Assembly (NCBI GenBank): GCA_002381805.1
Contig: DFXZ01000004.1
Location: 1,260,355-1,324,354, forward strand
Length of the DNA: 64,000 nt
Reading direction: 5' to 3'
Origin: Bdellovibrio sp. UBA4095
Lineage (GTDB): Bacteria; Bdellovibrionota; Bdellovibrionia; Bdellovibrionales; Bdellovibrionaceae
In this document: in pieces, positions 34,341 to 42,548 of the stretch
How positions within the stretch are numbered: the first letter of the stretch is position 1
How the letters are laid out: every line of letters starts with the position of its first letter
The notes under the pieces: generated by a model
What the model saw: only the letters and a program-made list of their open reading frames with translations
Told to the model about the DNA's origin: nothing
The model's database searches: none
Made by a program: the position numbers and the translations under genes

Positions 34341-34715
34341 ATGGCACGTATTCTTGGTGTCGACTTACCTAGAAATAAGAGAGTGGAAATAGCGTTGACC
34401 TACATCTACGGTATCGGCCGTCCTCGTGCGCGCATGATTTGCCAACAAGTAGGTATTGCTCATGACTTGAGAACCGAAGGATTGACTGACGAACACGTTG
34501 CAAAAATCCGTGGAATCATCGAGCAGAGCTTTAAAGTAGAAGGTGATCTTCGTCGTGAAGTTGGCTTGTCTATCAAACGTTTGATGGATTTGAATTGCTA
34601 TCGCGGAATTCGTCATCGCAAAGGATTACCAGTTCGTGGTCAGAACACTCGTTCTAATGCACGTACTCGTAAAGGTCCTAAGAAGACGGTAGCTAACAAG
34701 AAAAAAGCCGTATAA
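34341..34715 (+). CDS. rpsM: 30S ribosomal protein S13
   Basis: S13 (124 residues) forms intersubunit bridges from the 30S head and touches P-site tRNA. MARILGVDLPRNKRVEIALTYIYGIGRPRA opens it, and the signature YRGIRHRKGLPVRGQNTRSNARTRKGPKKTV is near the C terminus. It begins the alpha operon part: rpsM-rpsK-rpsD-rpoA-rplQ. Confidence 0.98.
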   Translation: MARILGVDLPRNKRVEIALTYIYGIGRPRARMICQQVGIAHDLRTEGLTDEHVAKIRGIIEQSFKVEGDLRREVGLSIKRLMDLNCYRGIRHRKGLPVRGQNTRSNARTRKGPKKTVANKKKAV

Positions 34716-34732
34716 TCGGGAGTAGCCAGTAA

Positions 34733-35125
34733 ATGAACACTGATAAAAAAACAGTAACTAAGAAAAAAGTTAAAAGAAATATTCCACAAGGAAACTGCTA
34801 TATCCAAGCTGGTTTCGGAAACGTCATCATCACGATGACTGATCCAAACGGAGCTACGGTGTCTTGGTCCTCTGCAGGACACCTCGGTTTCAAAGGAAGC
34901 CGTAAAGGTACTCCATTTGCAGCTCAAGTCGCGGCAGAAGACGCTGCAAAGAAGGCTATGGAAGCAGGCATGAAATCTGTGGATGTTTACTTGAAGGGAC
35001 CAGGCGCTGGACGTGAGCCTGCAATCCGTGCATTGGCTGCAACAGGAATGAGAATCTTGACTCTTAAAGATATCACACCTGTTCCACATAACGGATGCCG
35101 TCCACCTAAGCGTAGAAGAATTTAA
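34733..35125 (+). CDS. rpsK: 30S ribosomal protein S11
   Basis: S11 (130 residues) lies on the platform near the Shine-Dalgarno helix. A Lys/Thr-rich N-terminal tail precedes GNCYIQAGFGNVIITMTDPNGATVSWSSAGHLGFKGSRKGTPFAAQ. The C-terminal GPGAGREPAIRALAATGMRILTLKDITPVPHNGCRPPKRRR is standard. Confidence 0.98.
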   Translation: MNTDKKTVTKKKVKRNIPQGNCYIQAGFGNVIITMTDPNGATVSWSSAGHLGFKGSRKGTPFAAQVAAEDAAKKAMEAGMKSVDVYLKGPGAGREPAIRALAATGMRILTLKDITPVPHNGCRPPKRRRI

Positions 35126-35139
35126 TAGAGGAGAATGCC

Positions 35140-35766
35140 GTGAGCTGCGTTAATGAAAGCGTTTGTAGGCTTTGCCGTCGCGAAAATGTGAAACTTTTCT
35201 TGAAGGGTGACCGTTGTTACACTGATAAGTGTTCTTTCGAAAGAAGACCTTATCCTCCTGGACAACATGGTCAGTCTCGTTTGAAGTTCTCTGAGTATGC
35301 ACTTCAGTTGCGCGAGAAGCAAAAGACTAAAAGATACTATGGTGTTTCTGAGAAACAATTCGTAAAATATGTTACAGAAGCAGGCCGTTCAAAAGAATTG
35401 ACTGGAACTGCTCTTCTTAAGTCCCTTGAGACTAGACTTGATAATGTTGTGTACTCTTTAGGTTACGCAAATTCACGTCGCGAAGCAAGACAGCTTGTTA
35501 AGCACAACCATTTCTTGTTGAATGGTAAGAGAGCTAACATTCCAAGCATTCTTGTTAATAAAGGTGACGTTATCCAAGTTGCGGAATCAAGCCGCGGAGT
35601 TGTTAAGATCCAAGCTGCAATTGAATCAGTTGCACGTAGATCTGTACCAGCTTGGCTTGAAGCTGATCATGCGAAATTCACTGGAACTGTTAAGGATCTT
35701 CCATCACGTGAAGATGTCACAGTGGCAGTTGAAGAGAACATGATTGTTGAATACTACTCAAGATAA
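35140..35766 (+). CDS. rpsD: 30S ribosomal protein S4, zinc-binding form
   Basis: S4 (208 residues) starts 30S body assembly and regulates the alpha operon in E. coli. The N terminus has a four-cysteine zinc site (CRLCRRENVKLFLKGDRCYTDKC, about residues 9-31), a form also seen in Thermus. The S4 RNA-binding domain (LETRLDNVVYSLGYANSRREARQLVKHNHFLLNG) follows. The start is GTG with AGAGGAG; an ATG five bases earlier is out of frame and closes at once. Confidence 0.97.
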   Translation: MSCVNESVCRLCRRENVKLFLKGDRCYTDKCSFERRPYPPGQHGQSRLKFSEYALQLREKQKTKRYYGVSEKQFVKYVTEAGRSKELTGTALLKSLETRLDNVVYSLGYANSRREARQLVKHNHFLLNGKRANIPSILVNKGDVIQVAESSRGVVKIQAAIESVARRSVPAWLEADHAKFTGTVKDLPSREDVTVAVEENMIVEYYSR

Positions 35767-35786
35767 TTTTACTTCTCGGGGGAGCT

Positions 35787-36818
35787 ATGCAAGAGCATTA
35801 TTATAAATTTTGGAGAGAAATGATCAAACCAAAGGGATTTGAGGTTGATCGTGATTCTCTTCGTGATGACTACGCTAAATTCATCATCCGTCCCCTCGAA
35901 AGAGGCTTCGGGGTTACCTTGGGTAACTCTCTAAGAAGAATTCTTCTTAGTTCAATGATGGGTTCTGCAATTACTGGCGTTAAATTCGAAGGCGTATTGC
36001 ACGAGTTTACGACTATTCCTGATGTTCTTGAAGATGTTACTGACATCATTTTGAACCTCAAGGAAGTTCGTTTCAAGCAGTACACTGCTGATGCTGTCAC
36101 TCTACGGATCTCTAAAAAAGGTCCAGGTAAGGTTACTGCTGCTGACATCCAGGTCTCCGATAAGGTTGAAGTTCTAAATCCAGATCACCATATCGCTACT
36201 TTGGGCGGAAACGCTAATTTCAATGCTGAAATAGTTGTGAGCTTCGGCCGTGGCTATGTACCAGTAGAGAACAGAGAAGTTGAGTTACCTGTGGGATTTA
36301 TCGGCGTTGACGCTCTTTATAGCCCTATCAGAAAAGTTAACTACAATGTTTCCAATGCACGCGTTGGTCAAAGAACAGACTATGATGCATTGACTTTGGA
36401 AGTTTGGACTGACGGTTCATTGAAGCCAGAAGAAGCAGTTGCTCTTTCATCAAAAATCATGAAAGAACAGCTACAAATCTTCCTGACTTTCGACGAAACG
36501 ATGGAACCAGCTGAAGAAGCTCGTGAAATGGGATCTCCTTCTTTGAATGAGAACCTTTTCCGTTCAGTTGATGATTTGGAACTTTCAGTTCGTTCTGCGA
36601 ACTGCTTGAAGAACGCTAACATCCGTTACATCGGTGAGCTAGTTGTTCGTTCTGAGGCTGAAATGTTGAAGACTAAAAACTTCGGCCGTAAGTCATTGAA
36701 TGAAATCAAAGAAATTTTGGGCGAGATGGGACTTGGCCTCGGTATGAAAATCGAAGGTTGGCCTCCAACTGGTTGGGATCCTAGCCAGCCTCCTCAAAAG
36801 AGAGAGACTCAACAGTAA
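35787..36818 (+). CDS. rpoA: DNA-directed RNA polymerase subunit alpha
   Basis: This 343-residue alpha subunit has the dimerising N-terminal domain (RPLERGFGVTLGNSLRRILLSSMMGSAITGVKFEGVLHEF) and a C-terminal domain that binds promoter UP elements and activators (LELSVRSANCLKNANIRYIGELV near residue 270). A Gln/Pro-rich tail of about 20 residues makes it slightly longer than E. coli alpha. A strong GGGGGAG Shine-Dalgarno precedes the ATG. Confidence 0.98.
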   Translation: MQEHYYKFWREMIKPKGFEVDRDSLRDDYAKFIIRPLERGFGVTLGNSLRRILLSSMMGSAITGVKFEGVLHEFTTIPDVLEDVTDIILNLKEVRFKQYTADAVTLRISKKGPGKVTAADIQVSDKVEVLNPDHHIATLGGNANFNAEIVVSFGRGYVPVENREVELPVGFIGVDALYSPIRKVNYNVSNARVGQRTDYDALTLEVWTDGSLKPEEAVALSSKIMKEQLQIFLTFDETMEPAEEAREMGSPSLNENLFRSVDDLELSVRSANCLKNANIRYIGELVVRSEAEMLKTKNFGRKSLNEIKEILGEMGLGLGMKIEGWPPTGWDPSQPPQKRETQQ

Positions 36819-36965
36819 TAATTCGCCACGAAGGTGTTTTATCTAGCGACCTCGAAAAGGGGTTGCGAGGGCACGGAGCCCTGAAAAAAACGCTCAGTAC
36901 TTACACTAGAGCGTTCTATCGTGCTGATACCTGATACGGTCAGTACGTTTAAACCGGAGAATAAA
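36819..36965 (+). promoter_or_regulatory. Structured spacer between rpoA and rplQ
   Basis: This 147-base gap stands out in an operon whose other spacers are mostly below 20 bases. It holds three paired elements: CCTCG/CGAGG (36850-36870), GGGC/GCCC (36869-36881) and a perfect 7-bp AACGCTC/GAGCGTT (36889-36915). The rplQ Shine-Dalgarno comes last. It may be an attenuator, a processing site or a promoter region for rplQ; the sequence does not decide. Confidence 0.4.
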
Positions 36966-37505
36966 ATGAGTTCACACAGAAGAAGAGTAAAGCATTTTGA
37001 TCGTAAATCTGGCCCACGTAAGGCTCTTTTGAGAGGTCTAGTTATCTCTCTTATCGAGCACGGCCGTATCACTACAACTGTTGATCGTGCAAAAGAAACA
37101 CGTCGTCATGTTGAAAGAGCGATCACACTTGGTAAAAAGGGTGATTTGTCGACAACTCGTTTGTTGATGTCTCGCTACCCAAATAAAGATGCAGTTTCAA
37201 CAATCATGAAGGACTTGGCTCCTCGCTTTAAAAACCGTCCTGGTGGTTACACTCGTATCATCAAGATCGGTCGTCGCCCTGGTGACACTGCAGAGATGGC
37301 ATTCCTTGAATTTGTAGACTACAACTTCGAAGGCGAAACGCCAAAAACAGAGAAAGCTGAAAAAGCAGCTGCTAAGTCTGAAACGACTAAAAAAGCAGCA
37401 GCTAAGAAAGCTCCAGCAAAAAAAGCTTCTACTAAATTGGTAGCTGCTAAAAAGAAAGCTGTTAAGAAGACTCAAAAGAAAGCAAGAGCAGCGTCTCGCG
37501 CTTAA
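36966..37505 (+). CDS. rplQ: 50S ribosomal protein L17 with a basic C-terminal tail
   Basis: L17 (179 residues) sits near the exit tunnel. The core (KHFDRKSGPRKALLRGLVISLIEHGRITTTVDRAKETRRHVERAIT) is standard. After about residue 118 comes a tail of some 60 residues rich in Lys and Ala (repeated AAKK/APAKK-type units), like histone H1 tails, making the protein longer than the usual 120-130. The longer frame from 36921 is rejected, since ATG 36966 has CCGGAG upstream and the family start. Confidence 0.96.
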   Translation: MSSHRRRVKHFDRKSGPRKALLRGLVISLIEHGRITTTVDRAKETRRHVERAITLGKKGDLSTTRLLMSRYPNKDAVSTIMKDLAPRFKNRPGGYTRIIKIGRRPGDTAEMAFLEFVDYNFEGETPKTEKAEKAAAKSETTKKAAAKKAPAKKASTKLVAAKKKAVKKTQKKARAASRA

Positions 37506-37528
37506 TTTGTTTTTACATAGTTTTCAAC

Positions 37529-37556
37529 AAAGGCTCAGGAGTTCCTGGGCCTTTTG
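37529..37556 (+). terminator. Rho-independent terminator after rplQ
   Basis: AAGGCTCAGG pairs with CCTGGGCCTT (one T-G pair) around a short loop, followed by TTTTGTTTTTT. It closes the S10-spc-alpha superoperon. Confidence 0.88.
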
Positions 37557-37670
37557 TTTTTTGAGGCTTCCTTTAACGCTCTTTCGACTTCGTTAAGACA
37601 CTTCAACTTGCCCTGCCTCCTCCTTTCAACTAATGTTTTGTCAGTTCCATCTATCTCAATTGGAGTGCAT

Positions 37671-38231
37671 ATGAATCGTCATCTTAAGGCAATTGTAGCT
37701 GTTTTTGTTCTGGCATTTATTGGTGTGTGGGCCTTCAATAAATTCTTCCTTGCGAAGACTCAGCAGGTGCCATCTTCGGTTATGTCTTTGGAGCAAATGG
37801 AGAAGCAGGGCGTGCCGAATTTCTCTGCTAAAGATTTGGATGGGAAGCCATTTGAATTGCACTCTTTAGGCGGTAAAGTCGTAATATTAAACTTCTGGGC
37901 ATCGTGGTGTGCTCCCTGTATCGAGGAGATCCCGTCGCTTCTAAGCCTGGTGAAAGAGTTTAAAGGCGACGTGCAGTTGGTGGCTGTCTCTGGAGATAGC
38001 AGTCGCGAGGATATTGATGTCTTTATGAAGGCTTTTCCTGATCTAAAAAATCACAAGGACATCAAAATGATCTGGGATGAGGATCGAAGTATTATGCAGC
38101 AGTTTGAGGTCAGCCGACTGCCCGAATCTCTGGTGGTTGGAAAAGATAATAAGCTGAAAAAGAAAATTGTCGGGACAATTGATTGGTATAATGAGGACTC
38201 ATTGGCCTACATGAAAGATCTTTTGAAGTAG
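37671..38231 (+). CDS. Membrane-anchored thioredoxin-like protein (TlpA/ResA type)
   Basis: This 186-residue protein has one N-terminal membrane helix (about residues 7-24) and a periplasmic thioredoxin fold. The redox motif is WCAPC (Cys80, Cys83), preceded by VVILNFWASW, and a later RLPES supplies the cis-proline region. Such proteins reduce disulfides in cytochrome c maturation or other envelope targets. A longer frame from 37554 overlaps the rplQ terminator and is rejected; ATG 37671 has TGGAG upstream. Confidence 0.92.
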   Translation: MNRHLKAIVAVFVLAFIGVWAFNKFFLAKTQQVPSSVMSLEQMEKQGVPNFSAKDLDGKPFELHSLGGKVVILNFWASWCAPCIEEIPSLLSLVKEFKGDVQLVAVSGDSSREDIDVFMKAFPDLKNHKDIKMIWDEDRSIMQQFEVSRLPESLVVGKDNKLKKKIVGTIDWYNEDSLAYMKDLLK

Positions 38232-38277
38232 GACTCCATAGACTGTCATCCACCAGCGGTGGAGAAGCAGCGGAGTC

Positions 38278-38385
38278 ATGAAAGCCCGAGTGAGCTGGTC
38301 TTTTGAACTGACGAATGCTAAACACGAAGCCGAGAAATTCTTAAAAGGAGAGTGCCATGGATACAAGATCAATCGTGATATCTGA
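38278..38385 (+). CDS. Possible 35-residue upstream ORF overlapping the usp start
   Basis: A short frame with ATG at 38278 and a TGA at 38383 runs across the start codon of the universal stress protein in another phase. GCGGAG lies close upstream. The peptide is mixed polar and charged and matches no family I know. It could be a coupling leader peptide or chance; base composition resembles coding sequence. Confidence 0.25.
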   Translation: MKARVSWSFELTNAKHEAEKFLKGECHGYKINRDI

Positions 38386-39283
38386 TGAGATTGTTGGTCA
38401 GGACGATTTAGCGAAATTAAGATCAGCACAGGTCCGACAGTTCGGCTCTGATCTTTCGGAGCGATTGAATTGCCCAGCAGACATTCTTTATGTTCACGAG
38501 TACTGGGAAGCTCTTGGGCGTCGTCATAGTTCCCTTGAAGAGCAGCGCAAAGTCATTGAAAAAGACAAAGAGAAGTTTGCTCCTCTTTTAAAGGAACTCA
38601 AGAATCCCGGAAAATTAGTTGTTAAACTTGGGATTCCAGTTAACGAAATTATCAAACATACTCGGCAGAACCATAAGTTGGAGGCGCTTGTAATGGGCTC
38701 CCGTTCTCGAGTGGGACTTGAGCACTTTTTCTTAGGCAGTGTCGCAGAAGAAGTTGTGCGTTCGATCAAGAGACCTATTTTCATCCTTGGTCCGGAAGCA
38801 CAGAAAGCTCAGTACCGCCTGGCAAGTAAAAAGGAACTGACATTCCTGGTTGCGACAGATCTGTCGAAAAAATGTCGAGCAGTAGAGACTTATGCTGTGA
38901 GCTTAGCTCAAAAGTTGGGAGCGAAAATCGTGTTCTATTACTCGCTGGCGGATTCTCTAGATTCGGCTCAGCAGTATGTTAATTTTTCTGGAGAAGTGAT
39001 CTCAAGTTTTGATTCGATTTTTGAAGATATCAAAAAAGAAGCTTTTGACGGCATCAAGAAAAAAGCAGAACGAGTGGAGCGCAAAGGAGTTAAGACAGAG
39101 TGGCATGTGGAGGAAAATCCTGGGACATTCGTGGAAACTCTTTTGAATGGTAAGGGTAAAGAGGCTGATTTAATTTTTATGGGTAATCAGACCTATGGCA
39201 GCTTTGTGACTGCTCTCCTTGGGAGTAACGTCAGGGATGCGATCGGTAAAGCCAAAGTACCAGTCGTTATTGTCCGTTCTTAA
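38357..39283 (+). CDS. Tandem universal stress protein (two UspA domains)
   Basis: This 308-residue cytoplasmic protein has two UspA folds. Domain 1 ends in VMGSRSRVGLEHFFLGSVAEEVVRSIKRPIFIL (about residues 112-145). Domain 2 ends in FMGNQTYGSFVTALLGSNVRDAIGKAKVPVVIV at the C terminus. Both keep a G...GS loop close to the ATP-binding form, with the central Gly changed to Ser in the first. Such proteins help survival under starvation or redox stress. A strong AAAGGAG precedes the ATG. Confidence 0.9.
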   Translation: MDTRSIVISDEIVGQDDLAKLRSAQVRQFGSDLSERLNCPADILYVHEYWEALGRRHSSLEEQRKVIEKDKEKFAPLLKELKNPGKLVVKLGIPVNEIIKHTRQNHKLEALVMGSRSRVGLEHFFLGSVAEEVVRSIKRPIFILGPEAQKAQYRLASKKELTFLVATDLSKKCRAVETYAVSLAQKLGAKIVFYYSLADSLDSAQQYVNFSGEVISSFDSIFEDIKKEAFDGIKKKAERVERKGVKTEWHVEENPGTFVETLLNGKGKEADLIFMGNQTYGSFVTALLGSNVRDAIGKAKVPVVIVRS

Positions 39284-39287
39284 TCTA

Positions 39288-39346
39288 TCGGCGTCTTTTG
39301 ATGACGCCGACATCGTTGAGCCCAAAAGTTCCCTTTGGGCTCTCTT
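39288..39346 (+). terminator. Two-hairpin terminator region after usp
   Basis: The first hairpin is a perfect 8-bp TCGGCGTC/GACGCCGA (39288-39310). The second is a perfect 9-bp GAGCCCAAA/TTTGGGCTC (39318-39342) followed by TCTTTT. The second is the better terminator for the + strand usp gene; the minus-strand gene ends just beyond it. Confidence 0.8.
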
Positions 39347-40417
39347 TTATAGGCAATCGTAGTAAAGATCGATAAGAGTACCTTCAAGAAGAGCCTGATT
39401 GAACTTCAGAGTTTTCTTATCAAGCTTCAATCCATTTTGAACAACACCATTGATTTTAACCTTCAAAGAAGACGGCACGGGAACGCACTGTAACACCAGC
39501 TGAGTCATCGAGTTTACAATCTTGTCCTTAAAGGTGTTTAAATGGGCACTATAGTCAGCATCACAAATACTGCCGACTCCGCCTTCCGTTAGGCGAGAGA
39601 TGTCTGCATAGTAGTATCCGGGATGGCTGGGCGATGCGCTACCATCTTGCTGTTGTTCGCATGCAGTATCGCCGGGCTTGACGATGATGGAGTTAAAGGT
39701 AAAGCGCACGTCTGATCCAAAACTTTTCCCTGCTTGATTGACTAAAACTGCAGGTAAATCCTCGGGCTCAAGAGGCAGAACCGACTGAGCGGACTCATTG
39801 GCTTTCAGATTTTTTGCATCACCACCTAAAGAGCGTTCGTCTTCGTCAGAAATGAGAATGACGGAGATTGCGGCACCCTCGCGGTAGCATGAGTGAGAAG
39901 GTGAGTTCTGGGGCCCACCAGTCTTGAAGTTTTCGAAGGTCGCCTTGATTCCTCGTTCGTCATAAGAAAGCTGTGATCCAAGCGATAGGTTGTTAATTGT
40001 TGCAGTAAATACCTGATCAAGGTTGTCGACACCTTTTCTTAGAAGGTAGGTCGGTGTGTTGCCATTGGGGAGGTAGTTTCTCCAAGCTTTAGGTTCGCCA
40101 TAGACTGTGCTCTTGCCTACGGAGTGGCCTGAGGTCGTCGTATAGCACATCTGCCAATCAATATCGCTGGCGTCGAGTGAACTCATGAAGTTAGAGAGCT
40201 TGGCAGCGAGCTTTTCAAGCTCTGGCTTCATGGAATTGGAATCGTCTAACACCAGTAGAAAGTCGACTTGCTTATTTCCGTAAGCAACGACCTCAGAAGT
40301 AGAAACTGTTTTGGCGGCAGAGACTTCTTCGGGAACTTCGACCCAGTTGTATTGGGCACAGGCTGCGGTTTGCAGTAAAACCAAACTGACTAGAATTCTT
40401 TTATCGAGTGCTATCAT
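39347..40417 (-). CDS. VWA-domain exported protein, probable lipoprotein
   Basis: This 356-residue protein has a signal peptide ending LLQTAAC (Cys20). The lipobox is relaxed, so simple signal cleavage after ACA is also possible. Residues about 52-230 form a von Willebrand A fold with a complete metal site start, D58-x-S60-x-S62 (VLDDSNSMKPE), and a later SVILISDEDERS. Cys residues in the C-terminal half suggest disulfides. Such domains mediate metal-dependent adhesion. The Shine-Dalgarno AGAGG lies in one arm of a 5-bp hairpin (40424-40440) that could limit initiation. Confidence 0.85.
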   Translation of the reverse strand: MIALDKRILVSLVLLQTAACAQYNWVEVPEEVSAAKTVSTSEVVAYGNKQVDFLLVLDDSNSMKPELEKLAAKLSNFMSSLDASDIDWQMCYTTTSGHSVGKSTVYGEPKAWRNYLPNGNTPTYLLRKGVDNLDQVFTATINNLSLGSQLSYDERGIKATFENFKTGGPQNSPSHSCYREGAAISVILISDEDERSLGGDAKNLKANESAQSVLPLEPEDLPAVLVNQAGKSFGSDVRFTFNSIIVKPGDTACEQQQDGSASPSHPGYYYADISRLTEGGVGSICDADYSAHLNTFKDKIVNSMTQLVLQCVPVPSSLKVKINGVVQNGLKLDKKTLKFNQALLEGTLIDLYYDCL

Positions 40418-40473
40418 ATTACACCTCTATGTTTCAGAGGCTAACATGTGAGGGCGTGCTTAAAAAAGTAGCA

Positions 40474-40488
40474 GTCCCGACGTGGGAC
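40474..40488 (-). terminator. Possible terminator of the TIGR03545-type operon
   Basis: Read on the minus strand, GTCCC pairs with GGGAC around a five-base loop, followed six bases later by a run of six T residues. It lies about 100 bases after the stop of the TIGR03545-like gene. The displaced T-run lowers confidence. Confidence 0.4.
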
Positions 40489-40522
40489 GAAAAAAGAGAG
40501 TAAAAACAGTGTTTTGCAGATA

Positions 40523-40564
40523 CTGCCTAAGATCTATTCACGGAGATGAAAAGACCTTAGGCAG
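40523..40564. other. Long imperfect inverted repeat
   Basis: CTGCCTAAG and CTTAGGCAG pair over nine bases, and a partly paired GATCT/AGACC continues the stem, 27 bases beyond the stop of the minus-strand TIGR03545-like gene. It may be a 3' stabilising hairpin or an additional terminator; no T-run follows in that direction. Confidence 0.5.
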
Positions 40565-40590
40565 AAATTTTTAAGATTTTATAAAAAAAT

Positions 40591-42540
40591 TTACCAGCCG
40601 AGTTTCTTCTTTATGTCATCGACGGCTTTCTTGCCTTCTTGTTCAAGTTTTTTCTTTCCTTGGTTTTCGAGATCCTTCTTTGCTTGATCAGTACGTGATT
40701 CAATTTTTTTCTTTTCAGCATCCAACTGAGCTTGGGCTTTTTTTACTTCTTGATCAAATTGAGTTCGTAATTGATTCAGCTGTTTTTCGATCTGAGCCTT
40801 TTGTTGTCCCACTTGCTCGTTGACGTAGGCTTCGATCTTTTGTCGTGCTTCGTTTACTTTTGCCTGCAGCTGTTTTTGAAAACCCTTAGCCAGCTCCGGT
40901 CCCAGATTAGAGTTAATAGCCAAGGGGACGGCGGGGAGGTCGCCTTGACCTTTGACCGTTAATGTAACTGAAGGAATGCCTGCAAAAACAGATTTTAAGA
41001 TCTGGTCGGCGACTTCGTTTTTTGCCGAAATCAGATAGTCGATCTTGTTAAAGCTATTATCCATTGCGATCACGACATTCTTAAGACCCAAAAGCTTACC
41101 TTCGATTCCCATGGTGCCAGAAGCTTTGGCAAATGAGATCTTAACATCGGGCGAGCTGATAAGTTCGCGGCCTACGATCGGATAAGAAGCAACCTTCAGA
41201 TTGTAAAGCACTTCACTTAATTCTTTTCGGTTGTCCAGCGAGAGCTTCATAAACAGACCAGCAATTTCTTTCGAGGGAAAATCACCAGCGATCGTGGCAA
41301 CTGTCGGCTTGCCTACCAGGGTCTGGTGGGAGGTGATATCAGTGATTTCACCTTTTATGTTCCCCGCATCGGGAGCTAAGCCCGCTTGCGAACTGATGCC
41401 CGTCTTTTTAATCCAGAAAAGCGGATAGGAGTTGGCTTTCGCAAATTCATAAGAAATTCCGTCCTCGCGTGGATGGGGCTGAATAGGAACCTCTTCCTCT
41501 TTTTCGCCCTTCTTTTTAAACTTGGGCGGAATGTACTTATCTACCATGGCTTTATAGCGGAAAAACTTCGCTTCGTAAGGAGCGAGGTAGTCGCGAAATA
41601 CTGACTGAGTCAGCGCTTTAGGATCTAACTCTGGGATGCGGAAATGTTGTTCCAGAGATTTGATGTCTGTCTGAATCTGCTTTTCAATATTGCGATAGTT
41701 AGACTCCAGGCCCTTTAGTTCGGGATTGATGTCGTCACTGACGGATTGGATCTGTTTGTATTTAGCATCGGCGTCTTTGTAGATGCTGTCGAACTCCTGA
41801 AGTGAAGCTTGGACTTCTTGAGGAGTTTTGAAATCCTTCACTTTAACTTTCTTAATGCGCTCATCTAAAGCTCGGATGTCTTTCTCTTGAGGCAGAGATT
41901 TAATTCTTGCATCCCATTCTTTTTGTTTGGTTTTAAGATCATTTTCAAAGTTGGTCAGCATTTCTTTCGAAGGCAGTGATTGCTCAAGTTTTTTAAGCTG
42001 CTCGTTGGCATCGGTTCCGCCTAAAAGAGCGATTGCGTCGCCAAGGACATTGCTACCAAATTCTTTTTCAGCTTTGCTTAAAACAGCGCCTTTAACTTTG
42101 TCACCTATTCCTTCGCCTTCCTTTTCTGGCGCAATAGGCTTCACTTTTCCAGGGCGTTTTCTTTGCGTACCGAACTCGATCTGTTCAACGACGGCCTCAT
42201 TGACGACGACCTTGGCGCGCAGAAGGGCGTCCCAGAGCATGGAGAAACGAACATCGCCGATCTGTGCGGAGTTGTGGGTTGGTCGTTCCGCATCAGTGAT
42301 TTCAATCTTTTGAATGCGCAAACTTGCTTTCAAAAAACTGGTTTCCAAGCTGCCAATATTTACTTCGGCGCCAACTGCTTGATAGCCGCCCCACTCAAGG
42401 GCCTTTCTTAGGTGGAGATCAAAAAAGAAATGGAAGTAGAGAGCTATCAAGAGGACGATAAGCGAGAATGGAAGAATGGCTTCCCAGCGGATCGGACCTT
42501 TTGCTTTTTTAATTTTAGATTTTTTTTCTGTGTTTGTCAT
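40591..42540 (-). CDS. TIGR03545-type envelope protein
   Basis: This 649-residue protein has one N-terminal membrane helix (about residues 22-42), then an AsmA-like start (GSLETSFLKASLRIQKIEI) typical of TIGR03545. The middle has coiled-coil segments (about 190-300). The region near 370-540 holds beta-rich repeats similar to AsmA-type lipid-transfer proteins. The last 90 residues are a Lys/Gln/Glu coiled coil. The family normally occurs next to TIGR03546, as here: the partner lies nine bases upstream. Function is unknown; periplasmic localisation with an inner-membrane anchor is inferred. Confidence 0.82.
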   Translation of the reverse strand: MTNTEKKSKIKKAKGPIRWEAILPFSLIVLLIALYFHFFFDLHLRKALEWGGYQAVGAEVNIGSLETSFLKASLRIQKIEITDAERPTHNSAQIGDVRFSMLWDALLRAKVVVNEAVVEQIEFGTQRKRPGKVKPIAPEKEGEGIGDKVKGAVLSKAEKEFGSNVLGDAIALLGGTDANEQLKKLEQSLPSKEMLTNFENDLKTKQKEWDARIKSLPQEKDIRALDERIKKVKVKDFKTPQEVQASLQEFDSIYKDADAKYKQIQSVSDDINPELKGLESNYRNIEKQIQTDIKSLEQHFRIPELDPKALTQSVFRDYLAPYEAKFFRYKAMVDKYIPPKFKKKGEKEEEVPIQPHPREDGISYEFAKANSYPLFWIKKTGISSQAGLAPDAGNIKGEITDITSHQTLVGKPTVATIAGDFPSKEIAGLFMKLSLDNRKELSEVLYNLKVASYPIVGRELISSPDVKISFAKASGTMGIEGKLLGLKNVVIAMDNSFNKIDYLISAKNEVADQILKSVFAGIPSVTLTVKGQGDLPAVPLAINSNLGPELAKGFQKQLQAKVNEARQKIEAYVNEQVGQQKAQIEKQLNQLRTQFDQEVKKAQAQLDAEKKKIESRTDQAKKDLENQGKKKLEQEGKKAVDDIKKKLGW

Positions 42541-42548
42541 ACTTGCCT

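Noticed and set aside
37554..37670. Longer start for the thioredoxin-like protein
   Set aside because: The extra residues overlap the rplQ terminator; ATG 37671 has a good ribosome site and begins the membrane anchor.
41927..42313. A 128-residue plus-strand frame inside the TIGR03545-type gene
   Set aside because: It is antisense to a coherent 649-residue protein and lacks a ribosome site or domain.
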